DNA of 64,000 bases from Paraburkholderia phenazinium (GCF_900142845.1 NZ_FSRU01000002.1:2108001-2172000); one strand, 5' to 3'; shown: positions 17,263-26,349, numbered from the stretch's first letter. The notes: generated from the sequence alone by a model not told the origin. A program made the numbers and translations.

Positions 17263-18657
17263 ATGAAGCGCACTCTCATTGCAGCAGCGGTTCTTTCGAC
17301 GATGGCAGCAAGTTCGGCTTACGCCGAATGCACAGCGGGCTGCGACCCGGCTGAGCTCTTTACGGCCACCAACGTCTACACCGACATCGGCGAATTCGGC
17401 TTCATCACCCTGCACGGCAGGGTCAATGTGTCGAGCAGCAACGGCGCCACGGTCAACAACACGCAGAACGTCGACCTCGGCGGAGTCGACATGAAGACGC
17501 CGCCGCAGACCTACACGTCCGGCAATGTGACGACCAAGATCAATACGAAGGACAGCTGGAACAACGCGAGCGGCAGCAGCAGCGGCGGCGGCTACAGCCA
17601 GTCGTACAGCACCAGCGGCTATGCGTACAAAAACACCAACACGCATACGACGACCAGCTCGTCCAGCGGCGGCTTTATCGCCGGTGGCGGCTTCGCAACG
17701 GGCCTGTCGACGGCTTATCAGGGCTACAACTATGTGAACACGCACGCCTCCGCCAACGGCGCGCTGGCTGCGGGCTTCATTGCCGGTCTCGGCTTCGGCC
17801 CGGGCGTGATCCTCGGCGGCGTGGCAGCAGGCTTCGCGGCAGAGCTGAACACCCATGCGTCGGATAGCTTCGGCGGCGGACTCGCGGTTGCAGCAGCAGG
17901 CTATGGCGTCGCCTACGGCGGCTACGCAGCCGGCAGCACGAGCACATCAACGAAGTCCGACTCGGGTTCCGGCAGCAAGACGAACTACAGCTTCTCGGAA
18001 GGCAGCCACGCCTATGCATGGACGCATGACTACTCCGACAACTCCGGTTCGGTGACGGTAACGGGCAGCGTCACGCAGCACATCAACACCGAAACGGCCA
18101 CGGATATGTCGGCAGGCATCGGCAACGGCGCCCTGAGCGGCACGAGCGGCAACATCGGCGTCAACATCGCCACCGGTGTCGACAACGCGCAGTCCAACGA
18201 CGCGGCTCTGTCGAACATGGATGTGGGCCCGGTGTTCGGCAGCTCGCAGATCTACTCGACCCAGGCATCGAGCGGCAAGGCCACGATTGGTGACTTCAAC
18301 TTCATCGCTGCGGTCGGCACAGGCGCACTGGCAGGTGCGACCGGTAACGTCGGCGTGAACGTGGCGTCGGGTGCTGGCAACGTGCAGAACAACAGCCTCT
18401 CTGCATCGGCCACGACTGACAGCACCCCGAGCGGCAAGGGCTGGTCGCATGGCAGCTCCGGCGACGGCGGCGAAGTGATCGCCAGCGATCAGAACTGCCA
18501 GACCGCCAGTGCTAGCGTGAACGGGGAGTTCACCGGCTCGTCGCTGCTCGGTAACGGTGCGCTCGTCGGCGCAACCGGCAACATCGGGGTGAACATCGCG
18601 TCGGGGGTAGGCAACCTGCAACACAACGGCCTCGCAGTCGCCAGCGTGTCGCACTAA
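17263..18657 (+). CDS. FapC-like major amyloid subunit, unusually large
   Basis: A 464-residue secreted protein with a signal peptide ending SSAYA|E. Three Fap-type repeats begin near residues 286, 351 and 429 (for example GNGALVGATGNIGVNIASGVGN). The ~250-residue region before them is Gly/Ser/Thr/Tyr-rich with three hydrophobic Gly/Ala blocks (around residues 143-155, 165-195 and 205-225). That is much longer than typical pseudomonad FapC N-terminal parts. A CxxxC pair (CTAGC) follows the signal peptide. CGGAG lies 7 nt before the ATG. Thirty bp separate it from the FapB-like gene. The repeat homology is clear by eye; major-fibril status is inference from order and size. Confidence 0.78.
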   Translation: MKRTLIAAAVLSTMAASSAYAECTAGCDPAELFTATNVYTDIGEFGFITLHGRVNVSSSNGATVNNTQNVDLGGVDMKTPPQTYTSGNVTTKINTKDSWNNASGSSSGGGYSQSYSTSGYAYKNTNTHTTTSSSSGGFIAGGGFATGLSTAYQGYNYVNTHASANGALAAGFIAGLGFGPGVILGGVAAGFAAELNTHASDSFGGGLAVAAAGYGVAYGGYAAGSTSTSTKSDSGSGSKTNYSFSEGSHAYAWTHDYSDNSGSVTVTGSVTQHINTETATDMSAGIGNGALSGTSGNIGVNIATGVDNAQSNDAALSNMDVGPVFGSSQIYSTQASSGKATIGDFNFIAAVGTGALAGATGNVGVNVASGAGNVQNNSLSASATTDSTPSGKGWSHGSSGDGGEVIASDQNCQTASASVNGEFTGSSLLGNGALVGATGNIGVNIASGVGNLQHNGLAVASVSH

Positions 18658-18732
18658 GCAACTAAAGCATCAACGCAGGAAGACTCCGGTCAGCCTTCGG
18701 GCTGGCCGGCCGTCTCCGCAGGGGGAAGTACC

Positions 18733-19443
18733 ATGTTCGGGGTGAGCAGGGTAGCGCGTTGTCTGATGGTCGCGCTCGGTGCCGGCCTTTTGCTGTCGCA
18801 GCCGGGTCATGCGCAGAGTGCGCTCAACATGTATGCCTCGGCGGGCGTGCCGTTCGACCTGAACGTGCATTCGATCCGCGAGCTGCGCTACAACCACATC
18901 GTTTCCCAGCGTTACGACTATAGCTGCGGGTCCGCAGCGCTCGCCACGTTGCTGAAGTACGGCTACGGCATCGACATTCCCGAAACCGAAATGATCCGCC
19001 GCATGATGGTGTTCTCGACACCGGAAGTGGTGGTGAAAAACGGCTTCTCGATGCTCGACATGAAGAAGTTCGTCGAAACGCTCGGCCTGCGCGGCCGCGG
19101 CTTCCGGGTCGCATCCGAAGCGCTCTACCACCTGCAGATTCCCGTGATCGTGCTGATGAACAGCGACGGTTACGAACACTTCGTCATCGTCAAGCACGCG
19201 GAAAACGGGCTCATCTTCGTTGCCGACCCTGCGTTGGGCAACCGCATTATTTCCGAAGACGATTTCGTCAAGAAGTGGAACGGCCTCGTATTCGCGGTCG
19301 TGGGCAAGCCATTTATGGAGGATTCTCCGCTCTTGCAAGGCAACGAGTCGCTCGCGCTCAAACTGCGTGAACGTGCGCTGGAAAACGGTACGGCAGCGAC
19401 TCCCTTTGTTGAATACGGTTTGATCAAGGCAGAGCTGTTCTGA
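18733..19443 (+). CDS. Periplasmic C39-family cysteine peptidase (FapD-like)
   Basis: A 236-residue protein with a Sec signal peptide (GHAQ, residues 1-28). A stand-alone C39 domain follows: catalytic Cys65 in YDYSCGSAALATLL, His149 in GYEHFVIVK and Asp165 in VADPALG, so the active-site triad is intact. Unlike bacteriocin exporters, no ABC transporter is fused or adjacent. FapD of Pseudomonas has the same form and is needed for Fap secretion, probably by processing a component of the export machinery. GGGGGAAG precedes the ATG. The next gene starts 6 bp after its stop. Confidence 0.88.
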   Translation: MFGVSRVARCLMVALGAGLLLSQPGHAQSALNMYASAGVPFDLNVHSIRELRYNHIVSQRYDYSCGSAALATLLKYGYGIDIPETEMIRRMMVFSTPEVVVKNGFSMLDMKKFVETLGLRGRGFRVASEALYHLQIPVIVLMNSDGYEHFVIVKHAENGLIFVADPALGNRIISEDDFVKKWNGLVFAVVGKPFMEDSPLLQGNESLALKLRERALENGTAATPFVEYGLIKAELF

Positions 19444-19449
19444 CTCATC

Positions 19450-20253
19450 ATGGATCGAAACCTAATCACTGTCGGCTGCGCGTTATGCTTCACCACCTGC
19501 AGCCTTGCCTCCGTCGCGCACGCTGCCGAGCCGACGACAGCCCCTATTTTTGAAGACGTCGCCGCCGTCAAACTGCAACCGGTCGACGACACTATCCTCG
19601 CTGCGCAAAGCGGCAAAGGCATCGCAGGCGACATCATTTCCGGCGTCGTGGTGAACCTGCTGTCGCAATGGAACCTGCCCAACGGCACCACCGCCGTGGC
19701 GCAGGGCGCGCTCGCCATCGTCACCAACACGCTCAACCAGGTGTCCGTTCAGGTCGGCTCGTCCGCCGCCGTGATCGGCTCGAACAACACCTCGGGCAAC
19801 GGCGCCAATCCGAACGCCAGCGCCACCGGCGGCCAGAACGCGAACGTCAACGGCGTCTCGCAGATCACCCAGGTAGCCGGTAATGGCAACTCCGGCAACA
19901 ACCAGACGGTGATCGACTTCAACACCCCGTTGAACAGCCTCTCCGGCGGCACCTATAACAACGAGACATCCTCCTTCGCCAGCAACACCAGCGGCTCCGT
20001 CAAGGCCAGCGTCGCGTTCGGCAACGGCGGCATTTCGATCGCACTGCAGACACCGGCGGGCCTCGCCAGCCAAACGATCAACCCGGGTACTTCACAACAA
20101 GCCGGCCAGATCGCCCAGCTACTCCAGATTGCAGGTAATAACCAGCAAGTCGTCAACGCTTTGCAACTGCATTTGCAGACGCAACAGATGTCGGCCTCGA
20201 TGCTTCGCCAACTCGGCGTATTACAAGCCCTGCAAAACACGGCGAGGAGATAA
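19450..20253 (+). CDS. FapE-like secreted protein
   Basis: A 267-residue protein with a signal peptide ending AHAAEP. Near the N-terminus, residues 46-57 read DDTILAAQSGKG, matching with identical spacing the DDQALSQQRGGF motif of the first operon product. A central Asn/Gly/Gln/Ser-rich region contains one Fap-repeat-like stretch (NVNGVSQITQVAGNGNSGNNQ). The C-terminal ~60 residues are Gln/Leu-rich and probably helical (QIAQLLQIAGNNQQVVNALQ). It sits directly after the C39 peptidase gene (6-bp gap) and before the FapF-like gene, the fapE position. FapE is a minor fibre or extracellular component in Pseudomonas; the role here is inferred. Confidence 0.7.
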   Translation: MDRNLITVGCALCFTTCSLASVAHAAEPTTAPIFEDVAAVKLQPVDDTILAAQSGKGIAGDIISGVVVNLLSQWNLPNGTTAVAQGALAIVTNTLNQVSVQVGSSAAVIGSNNTSGNGANPNASATGGQNANVNGVSQITQVAGNGNSGNNQTVIDFNTPLNSLSGGTYNNETSSFASNTSGSVKASVAFGNGGISIALQTPAGLASQTINPGTSQQAGQIAQLLQIAGNNQQVVNALQLHLQTQQMSASMLRQLGVLQALQNTARR

Positions 20254-20368
20254 CACACGGGCTGCAACCCGATGAAAAAGAGGAATACGAAGTATTGAAG
20301 CATCAAGGCGACCGCGCAATGCACAAGGAGACATGTGACGCGCTGTCAGAATACCGGGGGAACAAAAA

Positions 20369-21811
20369 ATGACCAGACTTTCCACGACCGGGGCACCGCG
20401 CATGATGTTAGCGGCCATCCCTGCTGCAGTCTTGCTGTTCGCACTTTCACAAGGAGCCAGCGCGCAGGCGCTCGCGGATCAATCCGTAGAAGAACGGCTG
20501 AACACGCTGATGCGTGTGGTCAGCCAGCAGCAGAAGCAGATCAATTCGCTCGAACAACAGGTCACCAACCTCGAAATGTCGCAGCGCGGCCGGGGCGTAC
20601 CGGGCGTCGGCGCACCGACCGACAGCGCCGCGGTCGCCGAGCAGCCCGGCGCCGACGGGCTGCCGGTGCCGCTCCCGCCGCTCGCCCAGGTCAACCCCGG
20701 GACGCCCGCGCCCGCCGGCGGCGGCACGGGCACCGCGACCGGCGTGCCGGTCAATCCGCCCACGCCGGATAACAGTAGCGGCGGCGGCCTGCCTGCTGCC
20801 ACCGACGGCACCGGCGCCGTCGGCCAGACCCAGAAAGAAGCCCAGCCGGTGCGCACGCAATCGGAAGACGCCGTGGTGCAGAGCCAGCAGCACACGCCGC
20901 TGTTCGACCACAAGCTGACCTTCGACTGGGGCATCAGCGATACCTACTACGACCGCCGCCAGCTCCAACTGTCCGGCTTCCTCGCGCTCGATGCGATTTT
21001 CCTCGGCAACATCAATCTGGGCGAGACCAAGTCGCACCAGGTGATGGCGGACCTCGACACGCGCTACGGCATCACCGACCGGATCAGCGTCGACCTCGAC
21101 GTGCCTTACATCTACCGGCACAGCAACTTCATCGTCGGCGGCGCGGGTGGCGCGGCGAGCACGCTGTCGGACGCGTCGGCGAATTCGAGCGACATCGGCG
21201 ACGTCAACTTCGGGGTGTATTACGAGTTCCTGAAGGAGACCAACAATCTGCCGGACCTGGTCGGCAGCCTGCGCATCAAGACCCCGAGCGGTTCGTCGCC
21301 GTTCGGCATCAAGCTGCAGCAGGTCGACGCCGACAACACCAACCTCGTCGCGCCCAGCAAGCTGCCTACCGGCACAGGCTTCTGGAACATCACGGCGGGC
21401 TTGTCGGCCTTGAAGACGTACGATCCGGTCGTGCTGTTCGGCAGCATTTCGTACACCTACAATATCGCGCGCTCGTTCTCGGACATCTCTTCGGTCATCG
21501 GCCAGACCGAACCGGCGACCGTCAAGATCGGCGACGTCATCCAGTTCGGCGGCGGCGCGGCGCTGGCCTTCTCCGACAAGGACTCGGCGAGCGTGTCGTA
21601 CACCATGGCACTGGAGCCGGAGTCGCAGACCAAGGCGCCTGGCGGCACTTACTCAAAGGTACCCGGCAGCGAGACCGCGGCGGCTGCCCTGACCTTTGGG
21701 TTGAATCACGTAGTGAACAAGCACCTGACGATCAACGGTTCGGTGTCGGTCGGGCTCACGCCCGATACGCCGAACTTCGTGGTCGGCGTGCGCTTTCCCT
21801 ACACCTTCTGA
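20369..21811 (+). CDS. FapF-like outer-membrane beta-barrel with periplasmic coiled coil
   Basis: A 480-residue protein. Signal peptide 1-32 (GASAQ); heptad-rich coiled coil ~36-75 (SQQQKQINSLEQQVTNLEM); Pro/Gly/Ala-rich linker ~76-165; then a ~300-residue region of alternating strands from about 180 to the C-terminal Phe (FPYTF), a usual outer-membrane protein end. FapF is a trimeric barrel whose N-terminal coiled coil gates secretion of the amyloid subunits; the domain order here is the same. GGGGGAA precedes the ATG. The 115-bp gap before it shows no terminator, so it likely belongs to the operon. Confidence 0.85.
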   Translation: MTRLSTTGAPRMMLAAIPAAVLLFALSQGASAQALADQSVEERLNTLMRVVSQQQKQINSLEQQVTNLEMSQRGRGVPGVGAPTDSAAVAEQPGADGLPVPLPPLAQVNPGTPAPAGGGTGTATGVPVNPPTPDNSSGGGLPAATDGTGAVGQTQKEAQPVRTQSEDAVVQSQQHTPLFDHKLTFDWGISDTYYDRRQLQLSGFLALDAIFLGNINLGETKSHQVMADLDTRYGITDRISVDLDVPYIYRHSNFIVGGAGGAASTLSDASANSSDIGDVNFGVYYEFLKETNNLPDLVGSLRIKTPSGSSPFGIKLQQVDADNTNLVAPSKLPTGTGFWNITAGLSALKTYDPVVLFGSISYTYNIARSFSDISSVIGQTEPATVKIGDVIQFGGGAALAFSDKDSASVSYTMALEPESQTKAPGGTYSKVPGSETAAAALTFGLNHVVNKHLTINGSVSVGLTPDTPNFVVGVRFPYTF

Positions 21812-21835
21812 CGTGCCAACGATACGAGGTTGATC

Positions 21836-23407
21836 GTGCGCGAATCATCCCATCTGACCAGTGTTGCACCGCCCTCAGGCACGCATCTCTCTTTGGCACG
21901 GCCGCAGGAAGTCCTCGCCGGGGTGCCCCGGGAGCTGCCCGTGGGGCGCGCCCTGGACGCTTCGATACGACGCGCGCAGGACACCGCCGCAGGGTCGCAA
22001 GAGGCGCCGAAGCCCCCGCATGCGCAGAGCGAGCGGGCGCTGCTGTACGTCGCACGCACGCCGGACGAAACGCTCACCGCGCATTTGAAGAGCCGCGGCT
22101 GGAACGTCATGGTCGCGCGCTCGGCGCACGAAGCGGGTCGCCTCATCAAGCCCGACGTGGTCTGCGCGGGGATCGTCGATCTGGCGAGCTTTGCCGCGCG
22201 CGACCTGGGCGGCCTCGAAGCGGGGCTGCGTCAGCAGCAGATCGGCTGGATTGCGCTGTCCACTTCCGAGCGTCTTACCGATCCGGAAGTGCGCCGCCTG
22301 ATCCGCCACTACTGTTTCGACTACGTCAAGATACCGGTTGCCAACGCCACGATCGATTACCTCGTCAGTCACGCGTTCGGCATGGTGACGTTGTGCGATC
22401 CCGACGACATCGGCAGCGCGCCGGCCTCCGACGAAGACGAAATGGTCGGCACCTGCGAGGCGATGCAGCAACTGTTTCGCACCATCCGCAAGGTCGCCAA
22501 CACGGACGCCAGCGTGTTCATCTCGGGCGAATCGGGCACCGGCAAGGAACTCACCGCGCTGGCGATCCACGAACGCTCGCGGCGGCGCAAGGCGCCCTTC
22601 ATCGCCATCAACTGCGGGGCGATTCCGCATCATCTGCTGCAGTCCGAACTATTCGGCTACGAACGCGGCGCGTTCACCGGCGCCAACCAGCGCAAGATCG
22701 GCCGGGTCGAAGAGGCGGACGGCGGGACGCTGCTGCTCGACGAGATCGGCGACCTGCCGCTGGAAAGCCAGGCGAGCCTGCTGCGCTTCCTGCAGGAAGG
22801 CAAGATCGAGCGGCTGGGCGGCCGCGAATCGATTCCCATCGACGTGCGCATCATCTCGGCCACTCACCTGGACCTCGAAACCGCGATGCGCGACGGACGG
22901 TTCCGCGCCGACCTGTTCCATCGCCTGTGCGTGCTGCGCGTCGACGAGCCACCACTGCGCGCCCGCGGCAAGGACATCGAGATCCTCGCTCATCACATCA
23001 TGCACAAGTTCAAGACCGACAGCGCGCGCAAGATCCGCGGCTTCACGCCGTCGGCGATCGAGGCCATGTACAACTACAACTGGCCGGGCAACGTGCGCGA
23101 GATGATCAACCGCGTGCGCCGCGCCATCGTGATGGCGGAAAACAAGCTGATTTCCGCCGAGGACCTCGATCTGGCCCATTTCACCGCGCAGCAGACCATG
23201 AGCCTGGCGCAAGCCCGCGAAGCCGCCGAAAAGCGCGCGATCGAAGCCGCGCTGCTGCGCCACCGGCATCGCCTGTGCGAGGCGGCGCTGGATCTGGGCG
23301 TCTCGCGCGTGACGCTGTCGCGCCTGATGGGCGCGTACGGTCTGCGCGAGATGAGCGCGCCGGACGAGGAAGGGTTGCCCAATGAGCGTGCCGAGGCAAG
23401 CGAGTGA
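21836..23407 (+). CDS. Sigma-54-dependent activator, VpsR-like, last gene of the Fap-like operon (copy 2)
   Basis: A 523-residue paralogue of the regulator at 13590-14981, with ~60 extra N-terminal residues of low-complexity character. The degenerate receiver keeps the beta-3 Asp (GIVDLAS) but has Ile before the beta-5 Pro (VKIPVA). Walker A GESGTGKE is near residue 231 and GAFTGA near 278. A C-terminal Fis-type HTH is present (ALDLGVSRVTLSRLMGAYGL). The start is taken as GTG 21836 because GAGG (21826-21829) is 6 nt upstream; TTG 21830 is too close to it. The gene starts 24 bp after the FapF-like stop, so it is probably co-transcribed, giving possible positive feedback. Confidence 0.88.
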   Translation: MRESSHLTSVAPPSGTHLSLARPQEVLAGVPRELPVGRALDASIRRAQDTAAGSQEAPKPPHAQSERALLYVARTPDETLTAHLKSRGWNVMVARSAHEAGRLIKPDVVCAGIVDLASFAARDLGGLEAGLRQQQIGWIALSTSERLTDPEVRRLIRHYCFDYVKIPVANATIDYLVSHAFGMVTLCDPDDIGSAPASDEDEMVGTCEAMQQLFRTIRKVANTDASVFISGESGTGKELTALAIHERSRRRKAPFIAINCGAIPHHLLQSELFGYERGAFTGANQRKIGRVEEADGGTLLLDEIGDLPLESQASLLRFLQEGKIERLGGRESIPIDVRIISATHLDLETAMRDGRFRADLFHRLCVLRVDEPPLRARGKDIEILAHHIMHKFKTDSARKIRGFTPSAIEAMYNYNWPGNVREMINRVRRAIVMAENKLISAEDLDLAHFTAQQTMSLAQAREAAEKRAIEAALLRHRHRLCEAALDLGVSRVTLSRLMGAYGLREMSAPDEEGLPNERAEASE

Positions 23408-23510
23408 CGGCGCGGGCCCGCATGCCCCACTCCGCCCGCACACACCGATGTAGCCGACCCGGGGTGGGCGTCAGGTAGAATCGGAGCGATTACGTTCCCG
23501 TGTTCACTCG

Positions 23511-24038
23511 ATGACGACGCTCACCCTGATCGTCGCTCGCGCCCGCAACGGCGTGATCGGCCGCGACAACCAGCTACCCTGGCGCCTGCCCGAGGATCTT
23601 GCGTTCTTCAAGCGCACGACCATGGGCGCCCCCATCATCATGGGCCGCAAGACCCATGAGTCGATCGGCCGGCCGTTGCCGGGACGGCGCAATATCGTCG
23701 TCACCCGCGATGCGGCGCGCCGCTTTACCGGCTGCGACACCGCCACCAACCTCGAGGACGCGCTCAGGCTGGCGGCTCAGGACCAGGCGCCGGAAGCCTT
23801 CCTGATCGGCGGCGCCGAACTGTATGCCGAAGGACTGCGCCACGCCGACAAGCTCGTCATCACGGAAATCTCGATCGACTTCGAAGGCGACGCTCACTTC
23901 GCCGCGCTCGATCCGCAGGAATGGGAAGAAGTGGCCCACGAGACGCACCGCGCCCACGCGCCCAACGAGTTCGACTACGCGTTTGTGACGTACCGGCGCA
24001 AGGGCGCCGTGGCGGGGGCGCGCGAGGCGTCGGCTTAA
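23511..24038 (+). CDS. folA: Dihydrofolate reductase
   Basis: A 175-residue DHFR reducing dihydrofolate with NADPH. Recognisable features are [21 protein letters not shown] (Trp and Asp/Glu of the active site), [16 protein letters not shown] (NADPH site) and IGGAEL (second NADPH loop). The length is slightly above the usual 160-170. A TAGAAT hexamer at 23475-23480 could be a -10 element. It lies right after the Fap-like block; thyA is on the other side. A perfect palindromic terminator follows. Confidence 0.96.
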   Translation: MTTLTLIVARARNGVIGRDNQLPWRLPEDLAFFKRTTMGAPIIMGRKTHESIGRPLPGRRNIVVTRDAARRFTGCDTATNLEDALRLAAQDQAPEAFLIGGAELYAEGLRHADKLVITEISIDFEGDAHFAALDPQEWEEVAHETHRAHAPNEFDYAFVTYRRKGAVAGAREASA

Positions 24039-24098
24039 GCGGGTACGCGGCGCTGGGGGTAGATAGCGTCGTCAGGCGCCCGCCGGCGCACGCAAACA

Positions 24099-24132
24099 AA
24101 AACGCCACGGAAAGTACTTTCCGTGGCGTTTT
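24099..24132. terminator. Bidirectional terminator between folA and pmbA
   Basis: A 34-bp perfect palindrome: AAAA, a 13-bp arm starting CGCCACGG, its complement, then TTTT. The strong GC stem with A- and T-runs on both sides suits termination of the convergent folA and pmbA transcripts. Confidence 0.9.
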
Positions 24133-24186
24133 GCTTTATGCAGCGCACCAGCCCGGCGCGTTGCCGCGCCGCTGGCTGCGCAGGCC

Positions 24187-25557
24187 TTACTGCCCAGCGA
24201 TCGTCATCCGTTCGATCAGCACCGAGCCGGTCTGCTTGGTGCCGCGCACGAGCGTGTCCGCGCCGATCGCGACGATGTGGTGGAACATCTCCTGCAAGGT
24301 GCTCGCCACCGTGATCTCTTCCACCGGGTACTGGATCTTGCCGTTCTCGACCCAGAAACCCGACGCGCCGCGCGAATAGTCGCCCGTCACGTAGTTGACG
24401 CCCTGCCCCATCAGTTCGGTCAGCAGAAGGCCCGTGCCGAGTTTCTTCAGCATCGCCTCGAAATCGTCCTCCGGACGCGTCTTCGAGCTCAGCAGCTTCA
24501 GGTTGTGCGAGCCGCCGGCGTTGCCGGTGGTCTGCATGCCGAGCTTGCGCGCCGAGTAGGTGGACAGGAAGTAGCCTTCCACCACGCCGTCCTTCACCAC
24601 CGAGCGCTGCTTCGTGCGCACGCCTTCTTCGTCGAACGGGGCGCTGCCCATGGCGCGGGCTACGTGCGGGTCTTCGACGATCTGCACGTGCGGCGCGAAC
24701 ACCGGCTTGCCGAGACTGTCGACGAGGAACGAGGTCTTGCGGTACAGCGCACCGCCGCTCACCGCCTGCACGAACGCGCCGAGGATGCCCGCCGCCAGCG
24801 GCGCCTCGAACAGCACCGGCACCTTGCGCGTGTCGAGACCGCGGGCGCCGATGCGCGCCAGCGCGCGTTGCGCGGCATAGCGGCCAACGGCTTCGGGATC
24901 GGCCAGTTCTGCCGCGCTGCGCTGCGAGGTGTACCAGTCGTCGCGCTGCATGTTGCGGCCGCTGCCGGCGATCGGCGCGCACGCCACATAGTGGCGCGAA
25001 TACGGGTAGCCGGAGAGGAAGCCGCGCGACGTCGCCAGCACGAACTGCGAGTGCTGGGCGGAGACGCTGGCGCCTTCCGAATTGCGGATCTGCGGATCGG
25101 TGGCGAAGGCCGCGTCTTCGGCGCGGCGGGCGATCTCCACCGCTTCGTCGGCGGTGAGGTTCCACGGATGATACAGATCGAGGTCACGCGGCGCGGTTTC
25201 GAGCAGCTCGGCCTCGGCGAGGCCTGCGCAGTCGTCTTCCGCCGTGAAGCGCGCGATGTTGTAGGCGGCCGCGACCGTATCCTTCAGCGCCTGCGGCGAA
25301 AAGTCCGAGGTGCTCGCATTGCCGCGCTTGTTGCCGATGAAAACCGTGACGCCGACCATCTTGTCGCGGTTATGTTCGATTGTCTCGACCTCGCCACGCC
25401 GCACGGAGACGGACAGGCCGTCGCCCTCGGAGATTTCAGTCGCCGCGTCGGTGCCGCCGAGCGACTTTGCGTGACGCAGGATGTCCGAGGCGATTTCCTT
25501 CAGTTCATCCTGGGTATGCGGGAAAAAGCGCTGTCTGACGTCCATGTCTGCTGCCAT
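24187..25557 (-). CDS. pmbA: Metalloprotease PmbA (TldE)
   Basis: A 456-residue protein of the TldD/PmbA family, close to the E. coli length (450). It shows the N-terminal region with SVRRGEVETIEHNRDKMVGV and the conserved C-terminal core with NYVTGDYSRGASGFWVENG and VEEITVASTLQEMF. TldD-PmbA heterodimers degrade unfolded leader peptides and mature microcins and antitoxins in the cytosol. tldD is not in this window. The ATG at 25557 has AAGGA ~10 nt upstream. The gene is divergent from yjgA. Confidence 0.95.
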   Translation of the reverse strand: MAADMDVRQRFFPHTQDELKEIASDILRHAKSLGGTDAATEISEGDGLSVSVRRGEVETIEHNRDKMVGVTVFIGNKRGNASTSDFSPQALKDTVAAAYNIARFTAEDDCAGLAEAELLETAPRDLDLYHPWNLTADEAVEIARRAEDAAFATDPQIRNSEGASVSAQHSQFVLATSRGFLSGYPYSRHYVACAPIAGSGRNMQRDDWYTSQRSAAELADPEAVGRYAAQRALARIGARGLDTRKVPVLFEAPLAAGILGAFVQAVSGGALYRKTSFLVDSLGKPVFAPHVQIVEDPHVARAMGSAPFDEEGVRTKQRSVVKDGVVEGYFLSTYSARKLGMQTTGNAGGSHNLKLLSSKTRPEDDFEAMLKKLGTGLLLTELMGQGVNYVTGDYSRGASGFWVENGKIQYPVEEITVASTLQEMFHHIVAIGADTLVRGTKQTGSVLIERMTIAGQ

Positions 25558-25737
25558 ATTCGTTGCCGTCCTTCGTTGCGTCCTGGGCGGGGCCGCGAGC
25601 GGCCCTCCGGTGTGTTCTCAAGTACGTCGCTACGTATCCCGCGATCATAGCAAGGTCCGCGCGGACGCACCTGGCATTTGCTGCGCCGAAAAGGCGTAAC
25701 GGCTGGAGGCGCGGGCACGGCACGCTACAATATCGGT

Positions 25738-26349
25738 ATGACACGCAAAACCCGCATTCAACCGATGGAACCCGCCGCCGACAACGTCGTCGACGAAAAC
25801 GGGTATGACCGTCCCAGTAAATCCCAGCTCAAGCGCGAAATGCACGCGCTGCAGGAGTTGGGCGAGGCGCTGATCGCGCTGCCGAAAGATGCTTTGAAAC
25901 GCATGCCGATGCCCGAAAAGCTCGACGACGCCGTGCGCGAAGCGCGCCGCATCACCGATCACGAGGGCAAGCGCCGCCAGGTCCAGTACGTGGGCCGCGT
26001 GATGCGCTCGCTGCACGAAGACGAAACGGCCGCGCTGCGTACCGCGCTGGACTCGTACAACGGCGTCAACAAGGCCGAAACGGCGCGCATGCACTGGATC
26101 GAGCGCACCCGCGAGAAGCTGCTCGCCGACGACGCCGCGCTCACCGAATTCATCCGCCAGCACCCGGCCGCCGATCCGCAGGAAGGCCGCACGCTGATCC
26201 GCAACGCCCGCAAGGAGGCGCAGCAGAGCAAGCCGCCGCGCTATTTCCGCGAGTTGTTCCAGTGGATCAAGCATGCGGACGGCCCGGCAGCGGCCGAGGA
26301 TGATGCAGACGACGCCCCGGAAGACAACGATGACGAAGATCGCGCGTAG
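25738..26349 (+). CDS. Ribosome-associated protein DarP/YjgA
   Basis: A 203-residue highly charged protein with the DUF615/YjgA layout: N-terminal [20 protein letters not shown], then [18 protein letters not shown] and a helical C-terminal half ending [14 protein letters not shown]. DarP acts late in 50S subunit assembly, on the peptidyl-transferase centre. The C-terminus is acidic ([16 protein letters not shown]). Start 25738 (ATG) fits the conserved N-terminus although the ribosome site is weak. Its 3' end overlaps mog by 20 bp. Confidence 0.93.
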   Translation: MTRKTRIQPMEPAADNVVDENGYDRPSKSQLKREMHALQELGEALIALPKDALKRMPMPEKLDDAVREARRITDHEGKRRQVQYVGRVMRSLHEDETAALRTALDSYNGVNKAETARMHWIERTREKLLADDAALTEFIRQHPAADPQEGRTLIRNARKEAQQSKPPRYFRELFQWIKHADGPAAAEDDADDAPEDNDDEDRA

